DNA from: Bacteroidales bacterium
GTDB lineage: Bacteria; Bacteroidota; Bacteroidia; Bacteroidales; UBA932
Length of the DNA: 55,103 bases
Reading direction: 5' to 3'
Assembly (NCBI GenBank): GCA_017513445.1
Contig: JAFXFS010000005.1
Span: 1-55,103 of the forward strand
Part shown: positions 17,702 to 25,262 of the stretch, piece after piece
Position numbering within the stretch: the stretch's first letter is position 1
Layout: every line of letters begins with the position of its first letter
Translations under genes and position numbers: made by a program
The notes under the pieces: generated by a model
Told to the model about the DNA's origin: nothing
The model's input: the letters and a program-made list of their open reading frames with translations, nothing else
Database searches by the model: none

Positions 17702-18936
17702 GCAGCTGAAGCTCCTGCCAAACTGCCTGTAGAAAAGGCAATTTGAAGATTATAGCCCCCAGTATCTCCATCAAGATTTATAACCTCGCCTGCAAAAAAT
17801 AGGCGGGGTTCTTTTTTTGACTGCATACTCTTCACTACGATTTCATCTGTAGAGACTCCACCTGCTGTCACTACTGCCCTTCTATATCCCACATAGGAGA
17901 CTATCTTAAATCTCCAATCCTTCAATGAAGCAGATAAATTCTTAATACTCAACGACTTATTAGATTCCATAAATGGATTTATCAATGATACAGGCATCAA
18001 CTCTTTCAGCAACCTCCTTAATTGGTTTTTGTCAATTTTGTGAGGATATAATTTAAGAGCCGTCAACTCTCTCTCTATGCGAGCATCCAAAACTTTTAAT
18101 GAAAGAGCAGGTTTCAAATCAATCGAAATTTCAACCTTTCCCCCATTATCAAGAGCTTTTACTGCTTTACGACTAACTCTGAAACCTAAAGGTCCCTCAA
18201 TCCCACCATCAGTAAAATCGAGGTCACCACTATCAACAGATATAAGATTTGAGTCAATAAAGAGATTGATACCTACATTCTTAAGAGAAATTCCTTGCAA
18301 CTCCTCATTGTAATTCTGTGGCATTAGAGCAGTTAGTGATGGGAAACACCTCTCTATCTTATGCCCAGCCATCTCCGCAAAACGATATCCGTCTCCTGTT
18401 GAGCCTGTTTGAGGATATGATAATCCACCTGTTGCAACTATTACATTTCTGGATAAGTAGTTTTCCAAGCCAATACCATCTCTCTCAACCAATGTCACAA
18501 CTCTATCATCTTCAAAACGCAACGATTTTACCTCGGCAGAGAGCAAAATTTCCACCTTTAAGGTTTTCATTCTCTTTTCAAGGGCATTTAATACAGATTT
18601 TGCCTTCTGTGATTCCGGAAAGACTCTATCTCCCCTCTCAACAACAGTCGCCAAACCAATCGAATTAAAAAAATCTATCGTATCGCTATTTGAAAAGTGT
18701 CTGAAAGCCATCCTCAATGGGCTGGCACTTGGATGAATATGAGTTGAAAACTCTCCCCAACTCTTCGTATTGGTAATATTACATCTCCCTTTACCTGTAA
18801 TAAGAAGTTTTCGACCCAATTGATCTCCCTTCTCAACCAAGAGTACTCGCACTCCAGACTCTGCTGCTCGAATTGCAGCCATCATTCCTGCAGGACCACC
18901 TCCAATAACTAAAAGGTCAAAATCATTACTTCTCAT
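17677..18936 (-). CDS. NAD(P)/FAD-dependent oxidoreductase, HI0933/YhiN (BaiN-like) family
   Basis: This 419-residue flavoprotein starts with a Rossmann dinucleotide-binding motif, DLLVIGGGPAGMMAAIRAA (residues 6-24), followed by VEKGDQLGRKLLITGKGRCN, a hallmark of the HI0933 family. A second FAD contact is VIVATGGLSYPQTGSTGDGY near residue 165, and the C-terminal FFAGEVINLDGDTGGYNLQ completes the fold. Family members are annotated as aminoacetone oxidase or as BaiN-type flavoproteins, but the physiological substrate is generally unknown. It ends inside the FAH-like gene and diverges from the binding lipoprotein gene. Confidence 0.9.
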   Translation of the reverse strand: MRSNDFDLLVIGGGPAGMMAAIRAAESGVRVLLVEKGDQLGRKLLITGKGRCNITNTKSWGEFSTHIHPSASPLRMAFRHFSNSDTIDFFNSIGLATVVERGDRVFPESQKAKSVLNALEKRMKTLKVEILLSAEVKSLRFEDDRVVTLVERDGIGLENYLSRNVIVATGGLSYPQTGSTGDGYRFAEMAGHKIERCFPSLTALMPQNYNEELQGISLKNVGINLFIDSNLISVDSGDLDFTDGGIEGPLGFRVSRKAVKALDNGGKVEISIDLKPALSLKVLDARIERELTALKLYPHKIDKNQLRRLLKELMPVSLINPFMESNKSLSIKNLSASLKDWRFKIVSYVGYRRAVVTAGGVSTDEIVVKSMQSKKEPRLFFAGEVINLDGDTGGYNLQIAFSTGSLAGASAAQQILKSI

Positions 18937-18958
18937 TATATGCTTCTGTTTTTTTATT

Positions 18959-18966
18959 TACTTTTG
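18959..18966 (+). promoter_or_regulatory. Putative -7 box of the substrate-binding lipoprotein gene
   Basis: TACTTTTG matches TAnnTTTG 26 bases before the ATG at 18993. It lies within TTACTTTTGCAAAGTAA, a near-palindrome. No good -33 box is visible. Confidence 0.45.
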
Positions 18967-18992
18967 CAAAGTAACACAAAAAAGAGTTATTT

Positions 18993-19958
18993 ATGAAATA
19001 CATCGCCATTATCATATTATCATTATTTGTGGCCGGCTGTCAAGGCAATAATCATCAAGGCAAAGAGGGTGATAAAGAGAGAAGTGAGGTTCCACAGAGG
19101 GTGGTGTGTATGTCATCTACCCATATTGCAGCTATGTCAAAGTTAGGAATAGACTCTCTGATCGTTGGAGTATCTGGAGGAGAGTATATTACTAATAAAC
19201 TGATTCTCAATGGTTTATCAACAGGAAAAATTAAAGATATTGGTTATGAATCCTCTCTTGATTTTGAGACACTTATATCTCTAAAACCAGATATACTTTT
19301 TACTTATGATATCAATGGAGAGAATAGTGCTGTTATTGAGAAAATAAAGAGATTGGGAATTAATACTATTGTTATCAATGATTTTCATTTGAATAACCCT
19401 ATTGAACGATTGGAATCCATCAGAGAGATAGGAAAAATCTTCAATTGCAGTGAGAAAGCAGACTCTATAATTAAATCAATATCAAACAATTACAACTCCT
19501 TAACCAAGCTAACTGCCGGTTTAGAAAAAAAGAAAATCCTGCTAAATACACCTTGGAAAGGGACTTGGTACATACCTGGAAGTGAAAACTATTTCAGTAA
19601 GATGGTATCAGATGCAGGTGGAGTTATTGTTGGCTCCAAAGATGGAGAGGTTACATCTCATCCATACGATACAGAGGAGATTCTAAGATATTCCAGAGAG
19701 TGTGAAATATGGATTTTACAAAATAGTATTATATCTATTAAGGAGTTAAAGTCAAGTAATCATCTATTTGAAGATTTTACACCATTGATTAAGGGTAATG
19801 TTTATAATAACACATTGAGAATCAACAAAAACGGTGGTAATGACTATTGGGAAACCGGGGCTATGGAACCAGATAAAATACTTGAAGACTTAATCAGAAT
19901 AATACATCCTGAGATACTCGAGGAGGGAGTTTTTAACTACTTCGAGAGAATTTATTGA
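18993..19958 (+). CDS. ABC-type periplasmic binding lipoprotein (BtuF/FepB-like)
   Basis: The 321-residue protein has a lipoprotein signal (LSLFVAGC, Cys16) and a helical-backbone metal-receptor fold. The N-terminal lobe includes RVVCMSSTHIAAMSKLGIDSLIVGVSGG and DFETLISLKPDILFTYD, and the C-terminal lobe includes YFSKMVSDAGGVIVG. Proteins of this class bind cobalamin, haem or ferric siderophores for a BtuCD-like importer. No permease or ATPase gene is adjacent: the next element is the SRP RNA. It is therefore an orphan receptor, or its transporter lies elsewhere. Confidence 0.88.
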   Translation: MKYIAIIILSLFVAGCQGNNHQGKEGDKERSEVPQRVVCMSSTHIAAMSKLGIDSLIVGVSGGEYITNKLILNGLSTGKIKDIGYESSLDFETLISLKPDILFTYDINGENSAVIEKIKRLGINTIVINDFHLNNPIERLESIREIGKIFNCSEKADSIIKSISNNYNSLTKLTAGLEKKKILLNTPWKGTWYIPGSENYFSKMVSDAGGVIVGSKDGEVTSHPYDTEEILRYSRECEIWILQNSIISIKELKSSNHLFEDFTPLIKGNVYNNTLRINKNGGNDYWETGAMEPDKILEDLIRIIHPEILEEGVFNYFERIY

Positions 19959-19978
19959 TACCGAAGTTTGAATTTTTT

Positions 19979-20009
19979 ATTGCACTATTAAAAAATAGTA
20001 GTACATTTG
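19979..20009 (+). promoter_or_regulatory. Promoter of the SRP RNA
   Basis: ATTG (19979-19982), 19 bases and TACATTTG (20002-20009) precede the first base of the RNA helix (20014) by 4 bases, a good fit to a Bacteroidetes promoter. Confidence 0.65.
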
Positions 20010-20012
20010 CAT

Positions 20013-20116
20013 CGGGTAAGTCATATACGACCAGCTCCCATGAACTCCCCCAGGGTCGGAAGGCAGCAAGGGTAAGTGGTTGTAGCGGTGCGATATATTC
20101 AGCTTACCCTTTTTTT
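20013..20116 (+). ncRNA. ffs: Signal recognition particle RNA (4.5S, small bacterial type)
   Basis: The RNA is the scaffold of the signal recognition particle that, with Ffh, targets nascent membrane proteins. The universally conserved apical loop region is visible as CAGGGTCGGAAGGCAGCAAG (about 20051-20070), with the preceding CATGAACTCCC. The ends pair as GGGTAAG (20014-20020) with CTTACCC (20103-20109), and a run of seven T residues (20110-20116) ends transcription. The length of about 100 nt fits the small Alu-less form. A promoter lies directly upstream. Confidence 0.93.
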
Positions 20117-20600
20117 ATTTCTGTTCAGGAAGATTATCAAATGAAAATGGGAGTAGAGCTCTAATTGATGGATATACTCTTAAGAGCTTTGATCCAGCCA
20201 GAATTACTCTCAATTGATGGCCACCCTTTAATTCATAATCCATTAAAACTTGACGACAAGCTCCGCAAGGATTTGTTGGCACTTCGCATTGTACTCCATC
20301 AACCATCGCTGTAATTACTAATGTATCAAAATATTGATCTGGATATTTGGCATTCGCATAGAAAGCAGTTACTCTCTCTGCACATAATCCTGATGGATAT
20401 GCAGAATTCTCCTGATTTGAAGCAGCAACAATCTCTCCTCCACTCATTCTAATTGCTGCGCCTACACAAAAATTGGAATATGGTGCATAAGCATTACGAG
20501 CAGCTTCAACAGCCTTTTCTATCAATTCTCTGTCAGCAGAGCAAAACTCCTCTATAGATGAACACTCTAAATATTCAATTGTTATCGCTTTTTGAATCAT
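20115..20600 (-). CDS. cdd: Cytidine deaminase
   Basis: This enzyme deaminates cytidine and deoxycytidine to uridine in pyrimidine salvage. The 161 residues carry the family motifs: YAPYSNFCVGAAI, the zinc and catalytic Glu site in SGLCAERVTAF, and the second zinc site PTNPCGACRQVLMDY. The open frame continues upstream to 20807, but that part lies across the neighbouring divergent gene. The ATG at 20600 gives the family length. Its stop codon lies inside the T-run that ends the convergent SRP RNA. Confidence 0.95.
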   Translation of the reverse strand: MIQKAITIEYLECSSIEEFCSADRELIEKAVEAARNAYAPYSNFCVGAAIRMSGGEIVAASNQENSAYPSGLCAERVTAFYANAKYPDQYFDTLVITAMVDGVQCEVPTNPCGACRQVLMDYELKGGHQLRVILAGSKLLRVYPSIRALLPFSFDNLPEQK

Positions 20601-20620
20601 TTCATTAACTTTTAACTCTA

Positions 20621-20651
20621 CAAATTTATTATTTTTGTATAAATAAGCAAG
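20621..20651. promoter_or_regulatory. Compact divergent promoter between cdd and the glucosaminidase gene
   Basis: For cdd (minus), CTTG (20651-20648), 19 bases and TAAATTTG (20628-20621) form a promoter. For the glucosaminidase (plus), TATTTTTG lies at 20630-20637. The 17-base core CAAATTTATTATTTTTG has the same back-to-back design as the htrA/dnaN core at 15188-15204. Confidence 0.6.
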
Positions 20652-20655
20652 AATA

Positions 20656-21657
20656 ATGGTTAAAAAACTTATAATAATACTCTTATTATCAATCATTTCC
20701 ACAACTTTTATGCCTCTTTTCGGGCAGGATGCAAAGCTTGAATATGCAGAGAAGTATAAGGAGATTGCAATTGAACAGATGGAGAGTTCTGGCATTCCTG
20801 CAAGCATTACACTTGCACAAGGGATTCTTGAATCTGACTGCGGACGCTCTTACTTGGCAACAGAGGGTAATAACCACTTTGGAATTAAGTGTCATAACTG
20901 GTATGGAGAGAGTTTAAGAAGGGATGATGATTTGAAAGATGAATGTTTCAGAAAATATGAAACTGTAGAAGAGTCTTTCCAGGATCACTCTGATTTTCTC
21001 AGATTTAGAGACCGTTACAAAGAGCTCTTTTTATACGATATAACCGATTATAAATCTTGGGCTTACGGGTTACAAAATGCAGGATATGCTACAAATCCCA
21101 AATATGCAAGAACTCTTATTCGCATTATAGAGGAGTGCAATCTATACAGGTATGATACCGTATCCTCTATCTCATCAATTCCTCCACCATTGATTAATAT
21201 CGAAAAAGATACTCTATACAAAGGTAAATCAGTCACATTCTCTATAGAAAGAGAGATTTTTGAAAGAAATGGCGTTCCTTATGTAATTGCCAATGGTATT
21301 GATAGTTACAACTCTTTAGCAAAGGAGTTCGGCCTATTCAAGAGAGAGATTTTACGATATAATGATGTCAAGGAGAATCGTAAAATTCCTAGTGGCACAA
21401 TAGTATATCTTGAGAGCAAAAAGAATTCTGGTGCCAAATACTTTGACAAACATATTGTTGAAGAGGGTGAAACATTATATTCAATTTCTCAAAGATATGC
21501 TATAAAAATTGAGCGACTATGTAAATATAATAATTTATCTTTGCGAAGCAATCTTAAGATTGGGGATGTAATATTATTAAGAGAGTATAAGAATGAGCAA
21601 GAAGATCAAAAAGAGCAGAAAAGGTTCAACTGGAAAGAGTGGTTTAAAAAAAGGTAA
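20656..21657 (+). CDS. Peptidoglycan N-acetylglucosaminidase (GH73) with LysM domains
   Basis: The 333-residue protein starts with a signal peptide (KKLIIILLLSIISTTFMPLFGQ). A glucosaminidase domain follows at about residues 30-165, with YKEIAIEQMESSGIPASITLAQGILES and the catalytic-region Glu, then GRSYLATEGNNHFGIKCH. Two LysM-like repeats come after it (about 210-260 and 270-316; the second reads HIVEEGETLYSISQRYAIKIERL). It probably cleaves glycan strands of peptidoglycan during growth or separation. The last 65 bases overlap mltG in another frame, so the two murein enzymes appear co-transcribed and tightly coupled. Confidence 0.92.
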   Translation: MVKKLIIILLLSIISTTFMPLFGQDAKLEYAEKYKEIAIEQMESSGIPASITLAQGILESDCGRSYLATEGNNHFGIKCHNWYGESLRRDDDLKDECFRKYETVEESFQDHSDFLRFRDRYKELFLYDITDYKSWAYGLQNAGYATNPKYARTLIRIIEECNLYRYDTVSSISSIPPPLINIEKDTLYKGKSVTFSIEREIFERNGVPYVIANGIDSYNSLAKEFGLFKREILRYNDVKENRKIPSGTIVYLESKKNSGAKYFDKHIVEEGETLYSISQRYAIKIERLCKYNNLSLRSNLKIGDVILLREYKNEQEDQKEQKRFNWKEWFKKR

Positions 21658-22687
21658 GAAGATTACAATTATATCTATTTTATCAGCGTTAGTAATACTT
21701 GGAGGAGCATTTGCTTTAGGGTATTATTGTAATTTCCAATCAGATAACGTTAATGAAAAGGGAGTTATTTACATTAGTAAAACCTATGATTATCAAGATG
21801 TTATAAATGTAGTTGATAGTTGCGGTATATTAAAGAATAGTAAATATTTCAGAAATGCCGCTTCACTGATGAAATTAGAAGAGGGTTTTAAAGCTGGACG
21901 CTATGAATTGGAGCCAGGTATGAATAACAAGTATATTGTTAGAATGATTGCTAATGGGTGGCAAAAACCTACCAATATTGTTATTTCGGGGTACATTCGT
22001 TCATTTGAAAAGTTTGCAGCAATACTTGGAAGTAAGTTTGATGCCGATTCTGCAGAATTTTCTAACTCATTGAATAACATTGCATTACGAGATAGTCTTG
22101 GCTTTAAGAAAGAGGATTATATCTCAATGTTTATTCCTAATACATACGAATTTTATTGGACTACTACTCCTAAAGATTTTATTCTAAGAATGAAAAAGGA
22201 GTGGGATAACTTCTGGAATGAAGATAGAGATGCAAAGGCAAAAAAATTAAATATGAGCCGCTCTGAAGTGAGCACATTGGCATCTATCGTAATTGAAGAG
22301 AGTAAATATGTTCCTGAGCAGCCAACTATCGCAGGTGTATATCTCAACAGAATTAGAAAAGGTATTCCTCTTCAAGCTGACCCAACCGTTCTATTTGCAT
22401 TAGGAGATCCACGACCAAACAGAGTCCTAAAAAAACACCTTCAGGTTGATTCTCCATACAACACATATAAGCACAAGGGATTGCCTCCAGGACCTATCAC
22501 AATGGCCCCAATAAGTGCAATTGATGCTGTCCTAAATTACGAAAAGCATAACTATATTTACTTCTGTGCTAAACCAACTTTCGATGGACAACACAGCTTT
22601 GCTTCATCGTATAGTCAACATCTAAAGAATGCCAGAGCTTACCACAAAGCTTTGACTAAAAGGCTTAAAGAGAGGGAGAACCAATAA
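21593..22687 (+). CDS. mltG: Endolytic murein transglycosylase MltG
   Basis: MltG is an inner-membrane lytic transglycosylase that cuts nascent glycan strands. The 364 residues comprise a basic cytoplasmic tail (KKIKKSRKGSTGKSGLKKGKK), one membrane helix (about 28-48), a LysM-like region and the YceG domain. The catalytic Glu lies in STLASIVIEESKYVPEQP, followed by AGVYLNRIRKGIPLQADPTV. No other Met occurs before the helix, so the start at 21593 is likely even though it overlaps the upstream gene by 65 bases. It meets the S41 protease gene with a 23-base convergent overlap. Confidence 0.93.
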   Translation: MSKKIKKSRKGSTGKSGLKKGKKITIISILSALVILGGAFALGYYCNFQSDNVNEKGVIYISKTYDYQDVINVVDSCGILKNSKYFRNAASLMKLEEGFKAGRYELEPGMNNKYIVRMIANGWQKPTNIVISGYIRSFEKFAAILGSKFDADSAEFSNSLNNIALRDSLGFKKEDYISMFIPNTYEFYWTTTPKDFILRMKKEWDNFWNEDRDAKAKKLNMSRSEVSTLASIVIEESKYVPEQPTIAGVYLNRIRKGIPLQADPTVLFALGDPRPNRVLKKHLQVDSPYNTYKHKGLPPGPITMAPISAIDAVLNYEKHNYIYFCAKPTFDGQHSFASSYSQHLKNARAYHKALTKRLKERENQ

Positions 22688-24329
22688 TATAATCAGGGGC
22701 AAATACCTTTTCTGACCACTCCTTCCAATTATTCAGGACATCTTTAGCAACATTGATATCCTCGCTGTTGCCATTGATAAAATGAGTAAGATAGAAGGCA
22801 TCATTATCAAATAGAATCATTGCTATTATAGCCTTCATTTGAAGTTTCAAATGATTGATAGTATGCTCATTATCAAAAGCATTAGCTACACTCTCTAACT
22901 TGTTTTCAAGAGAATAGTTAACAAGCTGAGTGTATAGAGTATCTTCAACCACAAAATTATTTATAAACTCTATTGGTTCTTTAGTAGAATATGTTGAGAT
23001 AAAAAAGTCACGATTCTTATCTACATATCCATTTATAAATTGTGTTAAAGTACCACTATTTACCACCTCTTTAAAAAATGGAGAGATATGTAGAGTATCG
23101 AGTGGAACAAATATATCTGGCATAATTGAACCACCACCATATACAGCTCTACCCTTTTTTAGAGTCTTATATTGCAACTCCTTATTAAAGTGAATACTAT
23201 CGGAAGTGAAAGACTCTCCGTGTTCGAATCTCGCTTTAATAGCATCGAAATACTCTTTATTCTTACCCTTTTCGTATGGTGCTTGGATAGATCTACCTGA
23301 AGGTGTTAAATATTTGGCAACAGTCAACTCTAACTCATCACCTCTTTTTAATGGAATAACTTGCTGAACCAAACCTTTTCCAAAACTCTTTCGTCCCACA
23401 ACAATTGCTCTATCATTATCTTGTAATGCTCCTGCAACAATTTCACTTGCTGATGCGCTATTTTCATTGATAAGAACAACTGTAGGAACTTGTGCCAATA
23501 GTGCCTTTCCAAATGCGTGATTTGTTGTAAGTTTACCTGACCTATCCTGGATTGATACAATTTTATCACCCTCTTTGAGAAATTGATTTGAAATACTCAT
23601 TGAACTTAAAAGAAGTCCTCCTCCATTATCTCTCAAATCTACAATCAAGCCCCGGATAGTATCATAATATGGTAAGAGAGCTTTAAGAAACTCTTCAAGT
23701 GTATTTCTTGAAAAACTATCTACCTTTATATATACATATCCCGGTTGATATTCATAAACAACTGATACTGAAGATATTGGCACTACTCCCCTCTTCACTA
23801 TCACATTGAAAGGGGTCTGATTTTTTCTCTGAATTAAAAGTGTGATTTCGCTATCTTTTGGTCCTCTGAGATAATTCTTCACATCATCGTTTTCTATTCC
23901 AATTCCTGCAATTGTGTCATTTCCAGCAGCGATAATTCTATCTCCGGCTTTAAGACCAGCAGCATCAGAGGGACCATTTTTTATAACTGATTGAACTACC
24001 AGTGTATCGTCTATAATAAAAAATGAGATCCCAATACCCTCAAAATTGGCTTCAATGCGCTCACGACGCTCTTTGACCTCTGAAGCTTTAGTAAAGGATG
24101 AGTGAGGATCCAACTGCTTGAAAAGTTGTATAATTGACTCATCAACTAAATCTGGTAGACTTAATGAATCAATATAGTTATTCTGAAGATGGAAAAGCAC
24201 TTCAGTAAACCTCATTGATTCTTCATACAACTCACTATTCTCTTCTCTCTGTTGAGTTGTAACTTCTTGTCCAAAAATCGGATAAGTTATTGATAATAAG
24301 AAAATTATGATGAGTCTTACCCTTTTCAT
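22665..24329 (-). CDS. S41-family C-terminal processing peptidase (CtpA/Prc-like)
   Basis: The 554-residue protein has a signal peptide (MKRVRLIIIFLLSITYPIFGQ), an N-terminal helical segment (YIDSLSLPDLVDESI), a PDZ domain (about residues 90-170; IGISFFIIDDTLVV) and the tail-specific protease core. The catalytic Ser is in NENSASASEIVAGALQD and the Lys in VVGRKSFGKGLVQQ. It is expected to trim or degrade envelope proteins from the C-terminus. A C-terminal extension of about 190 residues follows the core. The start overlaps the stop of rnz by 4 bases, so it belongs to the rpsA-rnz transcript. Confidence 0.94.
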   Translation of the reverse strand: MKRVRLIIIFLLSITYPIFGQEVTTQQREENSELYEESMRFTEVLFHLQNNYIDSLSLPDLVDESIIQLFKQLDPHSSFTKASEVKERRERIEANFEGIGISFFIIDDTLVVQSVIKNGPSDAAGLKAGDRIIAAGNDTIAGIGIENDDVKNYLRGPKDSEITLLIQRKNQTPFNVIVKRGVVPISSVSVVYEYQPGYVYIKVDSFSRNTLEEFLKALLPYYDTIRGLIVDLRDNGGGLLLSSMSISNQFLKEGDKIVSIQDRSGKLTTNHAFGKALLAQVPTVVLINENSASASEIVAGALQDNDRAIVVGRKSFGKGLVQQVIPLKRGDELELTVAKYLTPSGRSIQAPYEKGKNKEYFDAIKARFEHGESFTSDSIHFNKELQYKTLKKGRAVYGGGSIMPDIFVPLDTLHISPFFKEVVNSGTLTQFINGYVDKNRDFFISTYSTKEPIEFINNFVVEDTLYTQLVNYSLENKLESVANAFDNEHTINHLKLQMKAIIAMILFDNDAFYLTHFINGNSEDINVAKDVLNNWKEWSEKVFAPDYIIGSPSL

Positions 24330-25258
24330 TGTTCTTTTTTATTTAATGGAATCTCAAAAACTTTCCCCTCTTTCGACAACTCTGAATTTGGGAAGATTTC
24401 TCGAACCTCTTTAATAATTTTGTCTAAATCAGAATATCTTGATGAGTAGTGTCCGACAATAAGCTTGCCAACATTTGCATCACGTGCCACTTTTGCCGCC
24501 TGATAAGTTGTAGAGTGACAAGTGGCCTTTGCCATTGATGCCAGATCATCCATAAATGTAGCTTCGTGATACAATAAAGATACACCTTTAACAAGATCAG
24601 CTTCCCCTTCAAACGGGGCTGTATCAGAGCAGTGAGCATAACTTCTAGGAGTAAATGGAAGATAGGTATAATACTCATTTTCAAGCACTTCTCCATTCTC
24701 TCTTATAACATTTTCACCATTTTTCAAAAGAGCTATCTCTCTAAGTGTCAATTTATCTCTTTCAATCAACCATTTGTGAATATTTCTCTGTGGCTCCTTC
24801 TCTTTGAAAAGGAATCCAAATGTATCAATACGATGATTTAGGCCAAAAGAGTATATTTCAAAATTTCTTGTTGAATAAATTAGATTCTTTGACTTACCAC
24901 TCAATACAATATGTTTGATCTCAAATTTAACACCATCTGCAAACATCTCATTGAAATGTTTCAGAATAGAGCTAAACATAAATGGTGCATAGATAGTTAA
25001 TGAAGCACTTCTCCCCATCAATGCCATAGTTGACAATAATCCATAGATGCCAAAGATGTGATCTCCGTGGAGATGTGTAACAAAGATTGCCTCAATTTTT
25101 AGGAATGAGATTCCTGCACGGCGAAGTTGTATTTGACAACCCTCACCGCAGTCTATTAAAAACAAGCGCCCGCGAATGTTAATTACGTGGGCGCTTGGAT
25201 ATCTATCACAAGTTGGGAGTGCTGATGCACTTCCCAACGTAGTTAGAGTGAAATTCAT
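24326..25258 (-). CDS. rnz: Ribonuclease Z
   Basis: RNase Z cuts the 3' trailer from tRNA precursors. The 310-residue metallo-beta-lactamase-fold protein has IDCGEGCQIQLRRAGI, the zinc motif FVTHLHGDHIFGIYGL (about residues 60-75), and the later ligands in LYHEATFMDD and VGHYSSRYSD. The flexible-arm (exosite) region lies near residues 150-190. It starts 4 bases after rpsA and overlaps the S41 peptidase start by 4 bases, so all three are probably one transcript driven from the rpsA promoter. Confidence 0.95.
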   Translation of the reverse strand: MNFTLTTLGSASALPTCDRYPSAHVINIRGRLFLIDCGEGCQIQLRRAGISFLKIEAIFVTHLHGDHIFGIYGLLSTMALMGRSASLTIYAPFMFSSILKHFNEMFADGVKFEIKHIVLSGKSKNLIYSTRNFEIYSFGLNHRIDTFGFLFKEKEPQRNIHKWLIERDKLTLREIALLKNGENVIRENGEVLENEYYTYLPFTPRSYAHCSDTAPFEGEADLVKGVSLLYHEATFMDDLASMAKATCHSTTYQAAKVARDANVGKLIVGHYSSRYSDLDKIIKEVREIFPNSELSKEGKVFEIPLNKKEQ

Positions 25259-25262
25259 TCAA

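Noticed and set aside
19955-20164. Plus-strand ORF of 69 codons after the binding lipoprotein
   Set aside because: It covers the SRP RNA, whose conserved loop and closing helix explain the sequence.
20601-20807. Upstream extension of the cytidine deaminase frame
   Set aside because: It would run through the divergent glucosaminidase gene and its promoter, and it adds residues unknown in the family.
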